6,496 nt of DNA from JANPEZ01 sp031423155. GTDB taxonomy: Bacteria > Actinomycetota > UBA4738 > HRBIN12. Positions 1 through 5,273 of the stretch are shown here, piece after piece. The position numbers were made by a program, and so were the translations under genes. The notes under the pieces are model-generated. The model saw only the letters and a program-made list of their open reading frames with translations, was not told the DNA's origin and ran no database searches. The DNA is taken from assembly GCA_031423155.1 (NCBI GenBank), contig JANPEZ010000025.1:1-6496 (forward strand). Reading direction: 5' to 3'. Positions within the stretch are counted from its first letter, which is position 1. Each line of letters opens with the position of its first letter.

Positions 1-1303
1 TCTGGACCAGACCGGTCCCGGCGTCCGTCGGATCGCCCTGGAAGCCGAAGGAGGTGCCGGGCGTTCCGACCGGGTTGCCCCAGGGGTCGAAGTTGACCGG
101 ACCGGTGACGGTTGTGCTTGCCGCCTGGGCGAGGCCGACCACGTCTCCGTGAAGGGACTTCAGGAAGTAAGAGGGCGTAGTAGCTCCCACCTTCTGGGCC
201 AGCGGTCCGTAGGGTCCGAACGCGTAGTTGGTGGTGGTTGCTCCAAGGACCGATCGGACCCTGTCGGTGGAGCTTCCCTGATAGGTGTAGGTGGCCACCG
301 CCCCTGAGGCACCGGCGGTATTCATCCTCGACAGCCCGTCCCAGGTGTAGTTGTAGGCACCCGCGCGTGGCCCTGAGGCCACCACGGCCTGGGTCATCCT
401 GCTCCATGCGTCATAGACGTAGCTCGTCTGAGCCGACGTGCACGAGGTGCCGGTCCCTGAGATCTTGGTCAGGTTCCCCGCCCCGTCGTGGCAGTAGTTC
501 TTGCTCGCTCCTGTAGAAGAGTCGGTGATCGTAGAGGCAAGCCCTCGCGTGTCGTACGTCGTGGTCAAGGTCTTGGCCGCGGTCTGGACCAGGGTGCGGT
601 TGCCCGAGCCGTCGTATCCGAATGTGGTGTTCGTGCCACCTCCGGCCGGAGGGTTGGCGCTGGCAAGCCGGTTCGCCGGATCGTAGGAGTAGGTCCAGAG
701 CCCGTTGGCCGTTCCTCCGGCGACGTTCTGGTTGTTGGAGACGATGTTGCCCGCAAGGTCATAGCCATAGACCGAAGAGGCCAGGTTGGTCGCAGGCGGT
801 GCTGCGCAGGTCCCGGAGGTCTTGGTGATGTACTGGGCGGTGACGTCACCTGAGACCGAGTCGTAGCACCGGATCCAAGTAAGGCCGGCCGGATCGGTCC
901 TTCCGGTGATGCGTCCACCCAGGTCGTAGGAGTAGACGGTCTGAGCCGGAGAGCTGAACGGATCGGTCATCTTCCAGATCCGCCCGGCGGTGTCATAGGT
1001 GAACGAGGTGGCCCCCACCGGGTCGGTGACCGATGCAAGTCGCCCGTTCGTGTTGCCCGTGGTCCCGTAGGCGTAGGTCGTGCCGGCCGGAGATCCCCCG
1101 TTCACCTTCCAGAGCCTATCTGAGGTGTCGTAGGCGATCGTGGTGGTCACCCCGCCTCCGACGGCCTTGGTCATAGCGGTGTTCTGGTTGAACTGGAAGG
1201 TCTCTGTGTTCGAAGCTCCGCTGGACGAGGAGTGCTGCACGAGATTGCCGATGTAGTCATAGACCAGAGTGAGCGTGATCGAGCGCCGATCGGAGACGCT
1301 CAT
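1..1303 (-). CDS. RHS/YD-repeat protein, internal to near-C-terminal part, open at left edge and lacking its N-terminal region
   Basis: The minus-strand frame is open for 434 codons from an ATG at 1303-1301 to the window edge, with no stop. The product is built of YD repeats: YDYIGN (residues 15-20), YDTSDR (58-63), YDTAGR (103-108), YDLGGR (126-131), YDLAGN (181-186), YDPANR (207-212), YDGSGN (230-235), YDTRG (250-254) and YDAWSR (297-302). Towards the end are HGDVVGL (385-391), FDPWGNPV (405-412) and GFQGDPTDAGTGLVQ (420-434), the lead-in to the RHS core, whose usual MGxRYYDPxxGRF motif would follow outside the window. RHS proteins form a beta-cage shell around a variable C-terminal toxin or adhesin part, usually secreted or cell-surface in Gram-positives. 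Full-length members generally exceed 1000 residues and carry an export signal; here the frame begins mid-repeat, without a signal peptide or good ribosome binding site. It is probably a 5'-truncated remnant or orphan cassette. The family assignment is secure; expression is doubtful, and the toxin end is unseen. Confidence 0.88.
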   Translation of the reverse strand, partial: MSVSDRRSITLTLVYDYIGNLVQHSSSSGASNTETFQFNQNTAMTKAVGGGVTTTIAYDTSDRLWKVNGGSPAGTTYAYGTTGNTNGRLASVTDPVGATSFTYDTAGRIWKMTDPFSSPAQTVYSYDLGGRITGRTDPAGLTWIRCYDSVSGDVTAQYITKTSGTCAAPPATNLASSVYGYDLAGNIVSNNQNVAGGTANGLWTYSYDPANRLASANPPAGGGTNTTFGYDGSGNRTLVQTAAKTLTTTYDTRGLASTITDSSTGASKNYCHDGAGNLTKISGTGTSCTSAQTSYVYDAWSRMTQAVVASGPRAGAYNYTWDGLSRMNTAGASGAVATYTYQGSSTDRVRSVLGATTTNYAFGPYGPLAQKVGATTPSYFLKSLHGDVVGLAQAASTTVTGPVNFDPWGNPVGTPGTSFGFQGDPTDAGTGLVQ

Positions 1304-2234
1304 CTTCAGACGAGAGTCGGTTCCCCGGGGACTCGAGTTCCAGGTCCAGCAGGTCGCCCATATCCCTTGCGTTCACCACGCCGAAGTCTCGGTAGCAGTT
1401 GTTCATCAGGACGTGGGTCTCTTTCGCCTGCTCGGCCAGATGCTCGATGCGCGGGACCCACTCGCCCAGTTCCTCGCGGGTGTAGAGGTACTTGAAGCGT
1501 TCGGCGGCCGTCTGTCCCTTCGCCTCCCAGGCCTCGCGGTTGCGGCCGTGGAAGCGGACCATCGCCAGGTCCGGCGCCGTCGCGGCAGCGACCGCGGGAA
1601 CGCTGGAGTCGAACCCCTGCGGCATGTCGACGCAGACGAGCGGGAGCTGTAACTGCTCCAGGAAGCCGAGGGTCTCGGCGCGGTTGTCCTCGCGGAGCCA
1701 GCTCTCGTGGCGGAACTCGATCGCGACGCGGAAGTCGCGCAGGCGCGCCGCGCACTCCTCTATATATGTGCGCGAGGCGCGGCCGATCACGAACCACTGC
1801 GGGAACTGGAAGAGCACCGCGCCGAGCTTGCCCGCCGAGTGAAGCGGCATGAGCGCGTCGTGGAACCTCTGGAAGACCTCGTCGACGATCTCGGCCGGCA
1901 GGTTCTCCCGATAGAGGTTTCGGGTGCCCAGGTCTCCAAGCTCCGCCCGAAGGTCCGCGTACAGCGAGTCCGGCCTAGTCGGGTGGTTCGTCAGCAGCGA
2001 GTAGGCCTTGACGTTGAACGTGAACGTCGGCGGAGTTCGCTCGATCCACAGCACCGAGTTCTTCTCCGAGGGCGGGAAGTAGTAGGTGGAGTCGACCTCG
2101 ACCAGGGGGAACTTCGAGGCGTAGTGCTTCAGGCGCTTCTCGGCGCTGGAGGCGCTGCGCGGATAGAAGTCGGTCTCCTTGACCAGCGTTGGATCGGTCC
2201 AGCTTGAGGTCCCGACGAGGATGCGGCCGGTCAT
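1257..2234 (-). CDS. DUF72 (YecE-like) TIM-barrel protein with a 3' end that runs into RHS sequence
   Basis: A 325-residue protein of the DUF72/COG1801 family, predicted to be a cytoplasmic TIM barrel of unestablished biochemical function. Family marks in order are GTSSWTDP (residues 8-15), FYP (23-25), EVDSTYY (46-52), FTFNVKAYSLLT (71-82), a KLGAVLFQFP strand (136-145), IEFRHESW (172-179), VCVDMP (200-205), MVRFHGRN (225-232), and the terminal block VLMNNCYRDFGVVNAR (275-290). Family proteins usually end shortly after this last block; here about 27 further residues follow. The final dozen or so are a shifted-frame reading of the RHS repeat DNA downstream, and the TGA stop comes from a Tyr-Asp codon pair of that frame. 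The ATG start begins the first barrel strand, lies 20 nt after the PGPGW gene and has no clear Shine-Dalgarno sequence, so translation may be coupled to the upstream gene. The family call is strong; the native C-terminus is probably lost. Confidence 0.93.
   Translation of the reverse strand: MTGRILVGTSSWTDPTLVKETDFYPRSASSAEKRLKHYASKFPLVEVDSTYYFPPSEKNSVLWIERTPPTFTFNVKAYSLLTNHPTRPDSLYADLRAELGDLGTRNLYRENLPAEIVDEVFQRFHDALMPLHSAGKLGAVLFQFPQWFVIGRASRTYIEECAARLRDFRVAIEFRHESWLREDNRAETLGFLEQLQLPLVCVDMPQGFDSSVPAVAAATAPDLAMVRFHGRNREAWEAKGQTAAERFKYLYTREELGEWVPRIEHLAEQAKETHVLMNNCYRDFGVVNARDMGDLLDLELESPGNRLSSEDERLRSALDHAHSGL
1285..1341. other. Probable recombination junction between DUF72 and RHS fragment
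   Basis: Reading leftwards on the minus strand, recognisable DUF72 similarity ends near position 1341 (residue 298), while RHS-like sequence becomes recognisable at about 1290 in a different frame. The RHS frame is blocked upstream by a stop at 1373-1375, and its translation between that stop and the ATG at 1303 does not resemble YD repeats. The DUF72 TGA (1259-1257) overlaps the TAT-GAC codons of the first YD motif. A 10-bp palindrome, TCCCCGGGGA, lies at 1322-1331. I read this as a deletion or recombination joint. An assembly chimera would look the same. Confidence 0.55.
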
Positions 2235-2242
2235 GCGCTCAG

Positions 2243-2259
2243 CCTAGCGCGGCGCTAGG
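2243..2259. repeat. Perfect 17-nt palindrome over the PGPGW stop codon
   Basis: The arms CCTAGCGC (2243-2250) and GCGCTAGG (2252-2259) are perfect inverted repeats around a single G. The element includes the TAG stop of the PGPGW gene and ends nine bases before the DUF72 ATG, so it fills most of the 20-nt spacer. As RNA it could fold with a seven-pair stem and a three-base loop. No U tract follows, so a standard terminator is unlikely. It could be a protein-binding dyad, an RNA processing or stability hairpin, or chance in GC-rich DNA. Confidence 0.6.
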
Positions 2260-2641
2260 ACGCGTCGTCGCCCGGCTGCTTGCGGCGCAGCACCGCGTTC
2301 GTCGCCTGGCCGACCTTGCGCTTGGAGTAGTTGAGCAGGCGTTGGGCCCAGACGTACTCGGTGGCCAAGATCGCGAGTCCACCGAAGACGATCAGCCAGC
2401 CGGGTCCGGGCAGGGGGATGAGGATCAATCCCACTATCAAGACGATGAACCCGGTGATGGTGATGGCGACCCGCCTGGCGTTGCGCCCGATCAACAGGAC
2501 CACGAGCTTGAACGGGGCGATGGCCGGGTGGTGGTGCCACCTGCGCTGGACGCGAAGGTCGCCGGCTACCTGGGCGATCACCTCGTCGGCGTCGCGCTCT
2601 TCGGGGTCATCGCCCCATATCTCGTGCCTGCGGCTGTCCAT
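2255..2641 (-). CDS. PGPGW-family (TIGR02611-like) actinobacterial membrane protein
   Basis: A 128-residue membrane protein with the diagnostic PGPGW motif at residues 78-82, inside IPLPGPGWLIVFGGLAILA. The acidic, charged N-terminal 40 residues precede a hydrophobic stretch at about 44-52, then main membrane segments at about 58-77 and 82-97, making PGPGW the turn between the last two. The basic C-terminal tail (RLLNYSKRKV, about 101-110) is expected in the cytoplasm. PGPGW proteins are small integral membrane proteins of unknown function; a TIGR02611-type subfamily is actinobacterial. The ATG start has GAGGA nine bases upstream, a plausible ribosome binding site. The gene lies 68 nt after the Asp-pair tail protein and 20 nt before DUF72, in the same direction, so co-transcription with the kinase genes is likely. 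The stop codon lies inside a perfect 17-nt palindrome. Family assignment is confident; no role can be given. Confidence 0.88.
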   Translation of the reverse strand: MDSRRHEIWGDDPEERDADEVIAQVAGDLRVQRRWHHHPAIAPFKLVVLLIGRNARRVAITITGFIVLIVGLILIPLPGPGWLIVFGGLAILATEYVWAQRLLNYSKRKVGQATNAVLRRKQPGDDAS

Positions 2642-2709
2642 CGGCCTGGGTCCTCGGATCGCGGAAGGTCGTCAGTCTGTCACGGCTCGAGGCTGGGCGG
2701 AAGTGCGGG
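2642..2709. other. Short intergenic gap, no element recognised
   Basis: This 68-nt spacer between the Asp-pair protein and the PGPGW gene holds the likely PGPGW ribosome binding site (GAGGA on the minus strand, nine bases before its ATG). I see no hairpin followed by a U run and no convincing promoter, so it is compatible with read-through from the kinase genes. Confidence 0.5.
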
Positions 2710-3006
2710 TCAGTCGTCCCCGCCGCCGTGATCGTCGGATCCGCTATCGTCCGACCCGCTGGAGCCTCCGTGATCGTCGACCGGAGAAGGCGCCTGAGTC
2801 GGGTTCGCGCTCGGCGTGTGCTTGGGTTCGTCACTCTTGGAGGGCTTGGCCGAAGGGGTCTGAGTGTGTTCCTGGACCTGTCGTATCAGTGGCCGCGCCG
2901 GCCTGCTGATATCTGAGCCCGTGAACGCGAAGGCCGCCAGGGACAACCCGAGCGCCAGGGTGAGGCCCGCCAGTCCGAACCCGATCCAGTACAGGCCCTT
3001 CTTCAT
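2710..3006 (-). CDS. Small single-pass membrane protein with Pro/Thr/Ser stalk and Asp-pair tail
   Basis: A 98-residue protein I cannot assign to a named family. It begins with MKK, followed by a hydrophobic segment at about residues 5-29 (a signal anchor, or a signal peptide without an obvious lipobox cysteine). A Pro/Thr/Ser/Lys-rich linker spans about 48-76, like a flexible wall-spanning stalk. The tail (77-98) has only Asp, Gly, Ser and His, with Asp-Asp pairs at 77-78, 86-87, 91-92 and 97-98, each of the first and third followed by His-Gly. The basic N-terminus suggests that the tail is outside the membrane. A divalent-metal or polycation contact is possible but unproven. The gene starts 36 nt after the kinase stop and has no good Shine-Dalgarno sequence, so coupling to the kinase is possible. 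Coding is supported by the hydrophobic segment, the operon position and an in-frame repeat in the tail; low-complexity sequence makes homology weak. Confidence 0.75.
   Translation of the reverse strand: MKKGLYWIGFGLAGLTLALGLSLAAFAFTGSDISRPARPLIRQVQEHTQTPSAKPSKSDEPKHTPSANPTQAPSPVDDHGGSSGSDDSGSDDHGGGDD
2726..2779. repeat. Pair of 12-bp in-frame direct repeats in the Asp-pair tail
   Basis: CCGTGATCGTCG occurs at 2726-2737 and again at 2768-2779. The offset is 42 nt, exactly 14 codons. On the minus strand each copy encodes the Asp-Asp-His core of the tail (residues 77-79 and 91-93). This suggests that the tail grew by internal duplication and could vary in length between strains. Confidence 0.65.
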
Positions 3007-3042
3007 GTCGACCAGAGTAGGACCGGCAAGGCTAAGAGGCGG

Positions 3043-4428
3043 CTAAGTCTTCACGGAGGGTCCGGCCGCGCGCAGGCGGATCTCTACGCGGGTTCCGCCG
3101 CCCTCCGGGGCGCTCACCTCGAGGGTGCCGCCCCATTTCTCGGTCAACTCGCGTGCGATCGCAAGACCCAGGCCGGTCCCGCCGGCGGGCGCGCCTCGCC
3201 CGCGATAGAAGCGGTCGGTCACGCGTTCGAGCTCGTCCGGTGCGATGCCTGGGCCAGAGTCTGTGACCGCGACGAAAGTGGCGCCGGTCTCGATGCGGAT
3301 AAGGCCGGGCGCGTAGGCGATCGCGTTGTCCAATAGGTTGTCCAGCGCTTGGTCAAGATCGGTTGGGTTGGCCTGAGCGCTGCCGCCCGAGCCGCGCGTT
3401 TCCAGCGTTGCGTTCAGTTGCTCGGCTCTCTCTCGCCAGCGCTCGACGGCGCTCGAGGCCGCTTCGCCCAGGTCAACGCGGGTCGGTTCGCCCTCCTCGA
3501 CCTGGCGAGCCATCGTCAGTAGACGGTTGACCGTTTCCGAGAGACGGTCAACCTCGGTGTCGGCGGCCTGCAGCCGGCGCTTCAGGTCCTCGCTCGGCGC
3601 GTCGGCGATCGCCGACTCCAGACGAAGTTTCATGCCGGTCAGAGGCGTTCTGAGCTGGTGCGAAGCGTTCGCGACGAACTCTCGTTGGGCCTGAACGGTG
3701 TGTTCGAGGCGGTCGGCCATCTCGTCGAAGGAATGCGCGAGGTCGGAGATCTCCGAGGCGCCTCCGATGTCGCCGGCGCGCGTGGAGAGCTCTCCCTTGC
3801 CGAGGCGGGCCGCGGCGTCGGCCAACCGCGAGAGCGGACGGGCCAGGGAACCCGCCAACGCATACGCGATCATCAGCCCCGCCAGCAATCCACTGAACCC
3901 GACGACTACGAGTCCCACCGTCACGCGCCGGACGCTGTCGGTTACCTGCTGGACACTCTGCGTCACACGCACCGCCCCCTGCAGGCCGTCGTCGATGATC
4001 GGCGCGGCGGCAGCCATGATGTCGGCTTCGAGCGTGTCGCTGTGACGGATGATCGAGGTCGGCTGCGGGTTCGCGGGGTCGAGCGCGACGAGCATCTCTC
4101 CACGGTCGGCCGTCGCGTAGTTCTCGCCGATCTGCGGCGGCGTCTCCGAATCGGCCAGAACGATTCCCTCCGCGTCGGTGACCAGCACTCGGACATCCGG
4201 GCCGAGTTGATTCGAGTATCGGACGACCAGCCGTTGGAGCAGTGTCGGATCCGCGATGCCCTCGCGGCCGATGCCCGCCGCGATCGTCTGGACGTTGACG
4301 AGTGCCTGCGTTTCCAGTTCGGCCTTGGCACGCCCCCGCAGGTTGATCGCCAGCGGGATCGTGAGCGCCACGATCACAGCCGTCAGTACGTACGCGAAGG
4401 CGAGGACGAGCCGACTCCGAACCTTCAC
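3043..4428 (-). CDS. Membrane sensor histidine kinase (HAMP-HisKA-HATPase_c)
   Basis: A 461-residue kinase in the inner membrane. The order is: transmembrane segment 1 (about 7-29); extracytoplasmic sensor (about 30-168), with the Cache/PDC-like pattern VRVLVTDAEGIVLADS (79-94); transmembrane segment 2 (about 169-192); HAMP domain (about 193-245); HisKA dimerisation domain with the H-box SHQLRTPL, His257 being the predicted phosphorylation site; and the ATP-binding domain. The latter has an N-box around Asn364/Asn368, G1 box DSGPGI (390-395), F-box DRFYRG (405-410) and G2 box GGTGLGLAI (416-424). All catalytic motifs are intact and the length is normal. The start is GTG at 4428-4426, chosen because GGAGG lies seven bases upstream and the first transmembrane segment follows at once. 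The response regulator gene ends 17 nt upstream, so this is its partner by position. The signal is unknown; the Cache-like fold usually binds small ligands or ions. Confidence 0.96.
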   Translation of the reverse strand: MKVRSRLVLAFAYVLTAVIVALTIPLAINLRGRAKAELETQALVNVQTIAAGIGREGIADPTLLQRLVVRYSNQLGPDVRVLVTDAEGIVLADSETPPQIGENYATADRGEMLVALDPANPQPTSIIRHSDTLEADIMAAAAPIIDDGLQGAVRVTQSVQQVTDSVRRVTVGLVVVGFSGLLAGLMIAYALAGSLARPLSRLADAAARLGKGELSTRAGDIGGASEISDLAHSFDEMADRLEHTVQAQREFVANASHQLRTPLTGMKLRLESAIADAPSEDLKRRLQAADTEVDRLSETVNRLLTMARQVEEGEPTRVDLGEAASSAVERWRERAEQLNATLETRGSGGSAQANPTDLDQALDNLLDNAIAYAPGLIRIETGATFVAVTDSGPGIAPDELERVTDRFYRGRGAPAGGTGLGLAIARELTEKWGGTLEVSAPEGGGTRVEIRLRAAGPSVKT

Positions 4429-4435
4429 GCCTTGT

Positions 4436-4440
4436 CCTCC
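4436..4440 (-). promoter_or_regulatory. Ribosome binding site of the histidine kinase (supports GTG start)
   Basis: On the minus strand GGAGG is followed by ACAAGGC and then GTG, a seven-base spacing. It sits in the 17-nt gap after the response regulator TAG stop and fixes the non-ATG start of the kinase. Confidence 0.85.
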
Positions 4441-4445
4441 CGGGG

Positions 4446-5141
4446 CTAAGTGGTGACGTCTTCGCGGGCGGCGAACCTGAAGCCGACGCCCCTCACCGTT
4501 GTGATGTAACGAGGATCGGCCGCGTCGTCCTCGAGCTTCTTGCGGAGCCAGGAGATGTGAACGTCGAGGGTCTTAGTGGGGCCGAACCAGTGCGGATCCC
4601 AGACCTCGTCCATGATGTCCTCGCGCTTGCAGACCTGACCGGCGTTGACCATAAGCATGTGAAGCAGGTCGAACTCCTTGGCCGCTAGATCGATCTGCTT
4701 GCCGTCGCGGGTGACCGTGCGCGCGGCCGGGTCGAGCGTGATGTCGCCGATCTGGACGGTGCCCTTGCGGGCGGTCGGGCGGCCTCGTCTGAGGATGGCG
4801 TGCATCCGCGCGACGAGCTCTCCCGCCGAGAAGGGCTTGACCACGTAGTCATCGGCGCCCAGTTCGAGGCCGACGATCTTGTCGATCTCCTCCCCCCGGG
4901 CGGTGAGCATGACGATCGGCACGTCCGAGGTCTTGCGGATGTCCCTGCAGAACTCACGCCCGTCCCCGTCCGGCAGCATCACGTCCAGCAGGATCAGGTC
5001 CGGGTCTCGGGTCTTGAGTGCTTCGCGAGCCAGTTGGAGGCTGCCCGCGACCTCGGCCTCGAAACCTTCCCTGGCCAGGTGCTCTGCGAGAGGCTCGGAG
5101 ATGGCTTCTTCGTCTTCCACCAGCAGAACCCGCAGCTTCAT
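4446..5141 (-). CDS. OmpR/PhoB-type response regulator
   Basis: A 231-residue cytoplasmic transcription regulator of normal length. The receiver domain (about 3-118) has the acidic pocket Glu9/Asp10/Glu11, phosphoacceptor Asp53 in LLDVMLPDGDG, switch Thr80 in VMLTARG and Lys102 in VVKPFS. The winged-helix DNA-binding domain (about 127-226) shows LAAKEFDLLHMLMVNAGQV (152-170), the recognition region TLDVHISWLRKKLEDD (191-206) and the wing YITTVRGVGFRF (212-223). It should be phosphorylated by the kinase encoded 17 nt downstream and bind tandem repeats at target promoters, often its own. The ATG start places MKLRVLLVED on beta-strand 1. Its GGAGG lies only one base before the ATG, unusually close, yet no better in-frame start exists: the next GTG would delete the acidic pocket. 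Targets cannot be named from sequence; the downstream membrane-protein genes and the divergent kinase are candidates. Confidence 0.97.
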   Translation of the reverse strand: MKLRVLLVEDEEAISEPLAEHLAREGFEAEVAGSLQLAREALKTRDPDLILLDVMLPDGDGREFCRDIRKTSDVPIVMLTARGEEIDKIVGLELGADDYVVKPFSAGELVARMHAILRRGRPTARKGTVQIGDITLDPAARTVTRDGKQIDLAAKEFDLLHMLMVNAGQVCKREDIMDEVWDPHWFGPTKTLDVHISWLRKKLEDDAADPRYITTVRGVGFRFAAREDVTT

Positions 5142-5145
5142 GCCT

Positions 5146-5158
5146 CCGATGGTATCGG
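5146..5158 (-). promoter_or_regulatory. Small hairpin overlapping the response regulator Shine-Dalgarno sequence
   Basis: On the minus strand CCGAT, loop ACC, and ATCGG form a perfect five-pair stem. The 3' arm shares two G residues with the GGAGG at 5147-5143, just before the ATG at 5141. The same bases could act as a DNA dyad. The stem is short, so its function is only a possibility. Confidence 0.35.
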
Positions 5159-5260
5159 CTACGTGCCTTTCGGCCGTCTTGCGCCGGGCGGCTGCTTTCC
5201 GGTAGAACTAGCGCCCAATACGTAGACCAGACGCGAGGCGCCCGCCCAAGCGAGATCCAG

Positions 5261-5265
5261 GGAGG
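5261..5265 (+). promoter_or_regulatory. Ribosome binding site of the plus-strand kinase (supports GTG start)
   Basis: GGAGG is followed by eight bases (AGCGAACC) and then GTG at 5274-5276. No in-frame ATG lies nearby upstream, and the first in-frame ATG downstream is at about residue 57, inside the membrane region, so GTG is the best start. Confidence 0.8.
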
Positions 5266-5273
5266 AGCGAACC

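Larger units (their letters stand above)
5142..5273. promoter_or_regulatory. Divergent promoter region between response regulator and plus-strand kinase
   Basis: Transcription leaves this 132-nt spacer in both directions, so it should hold promoters for the response regulator unit and for the kinase at 5274. I could not identify a convincing -35/-10 pair for either direction. A weak forward candidate is TTTCCG, 17 bases, then TACGTA near 5197-5225. No strong tandem repeat typical of an OmpR-family site is evident. The assignment rests on gene orientation. Confidence 0.6.

Noticed and set aside
639..652. Perfect 14-bp palindrome CCTCCGGCCGGAGG inside the RHS frame
   Set aside because: It falls in codons for a Pro-Pro-Ala-Gly-Gly run; GC-rich codons for such residues readily make palindromes, and nothing else suggests a site.
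238..918. Several short open frames on both strands (for example 238-516, 488-853, 565-918)
   Set aside because: The uninterrupted YD-repeat frame on the minus strand explains this region; these frames give Arg/Ser/Pro-rich products with no similarity pattern.
1..1303. Tandem repeat array or CRISPR-like pattern in the left region
   Set aside because: The periodic signal is at protein level (YD repeats) and has diverged in DNA; no identical repeat units with uniform spacers are present.
1306..2207. Open frames of 163 codons (minus) and 166 codons (plus) inside DUF72
   Set aside because: Both overlap a well-supported DUF72 coding frame, and their products are Arg/Pro-rich or otherwise without motifs.
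2243..2259. Rho-independent terminator at the PGPGW stop
   Set aside because: The hairpin is GC-rich but no U run follows on either strand, and DUF72 starts nine bases later.
2189..2909. Plus-strand open frames of 180 and 192 codons
   Set aside because: They run antisense across the DUF72 start, the PGPGW gene and the Asp-pair gene, with low-complexity products and no family marks; shadows of GC-rich genes.
3658..4449. Long plus-strand open frame of 263 codons
   Set aside because: It lies fully opposite the histidine kinase gene, whose domains and motifs are intact. The product is Arg/Asp/Gly-rich without any recognisable domain, as expected for the antisense of GC-rich coding DNA.
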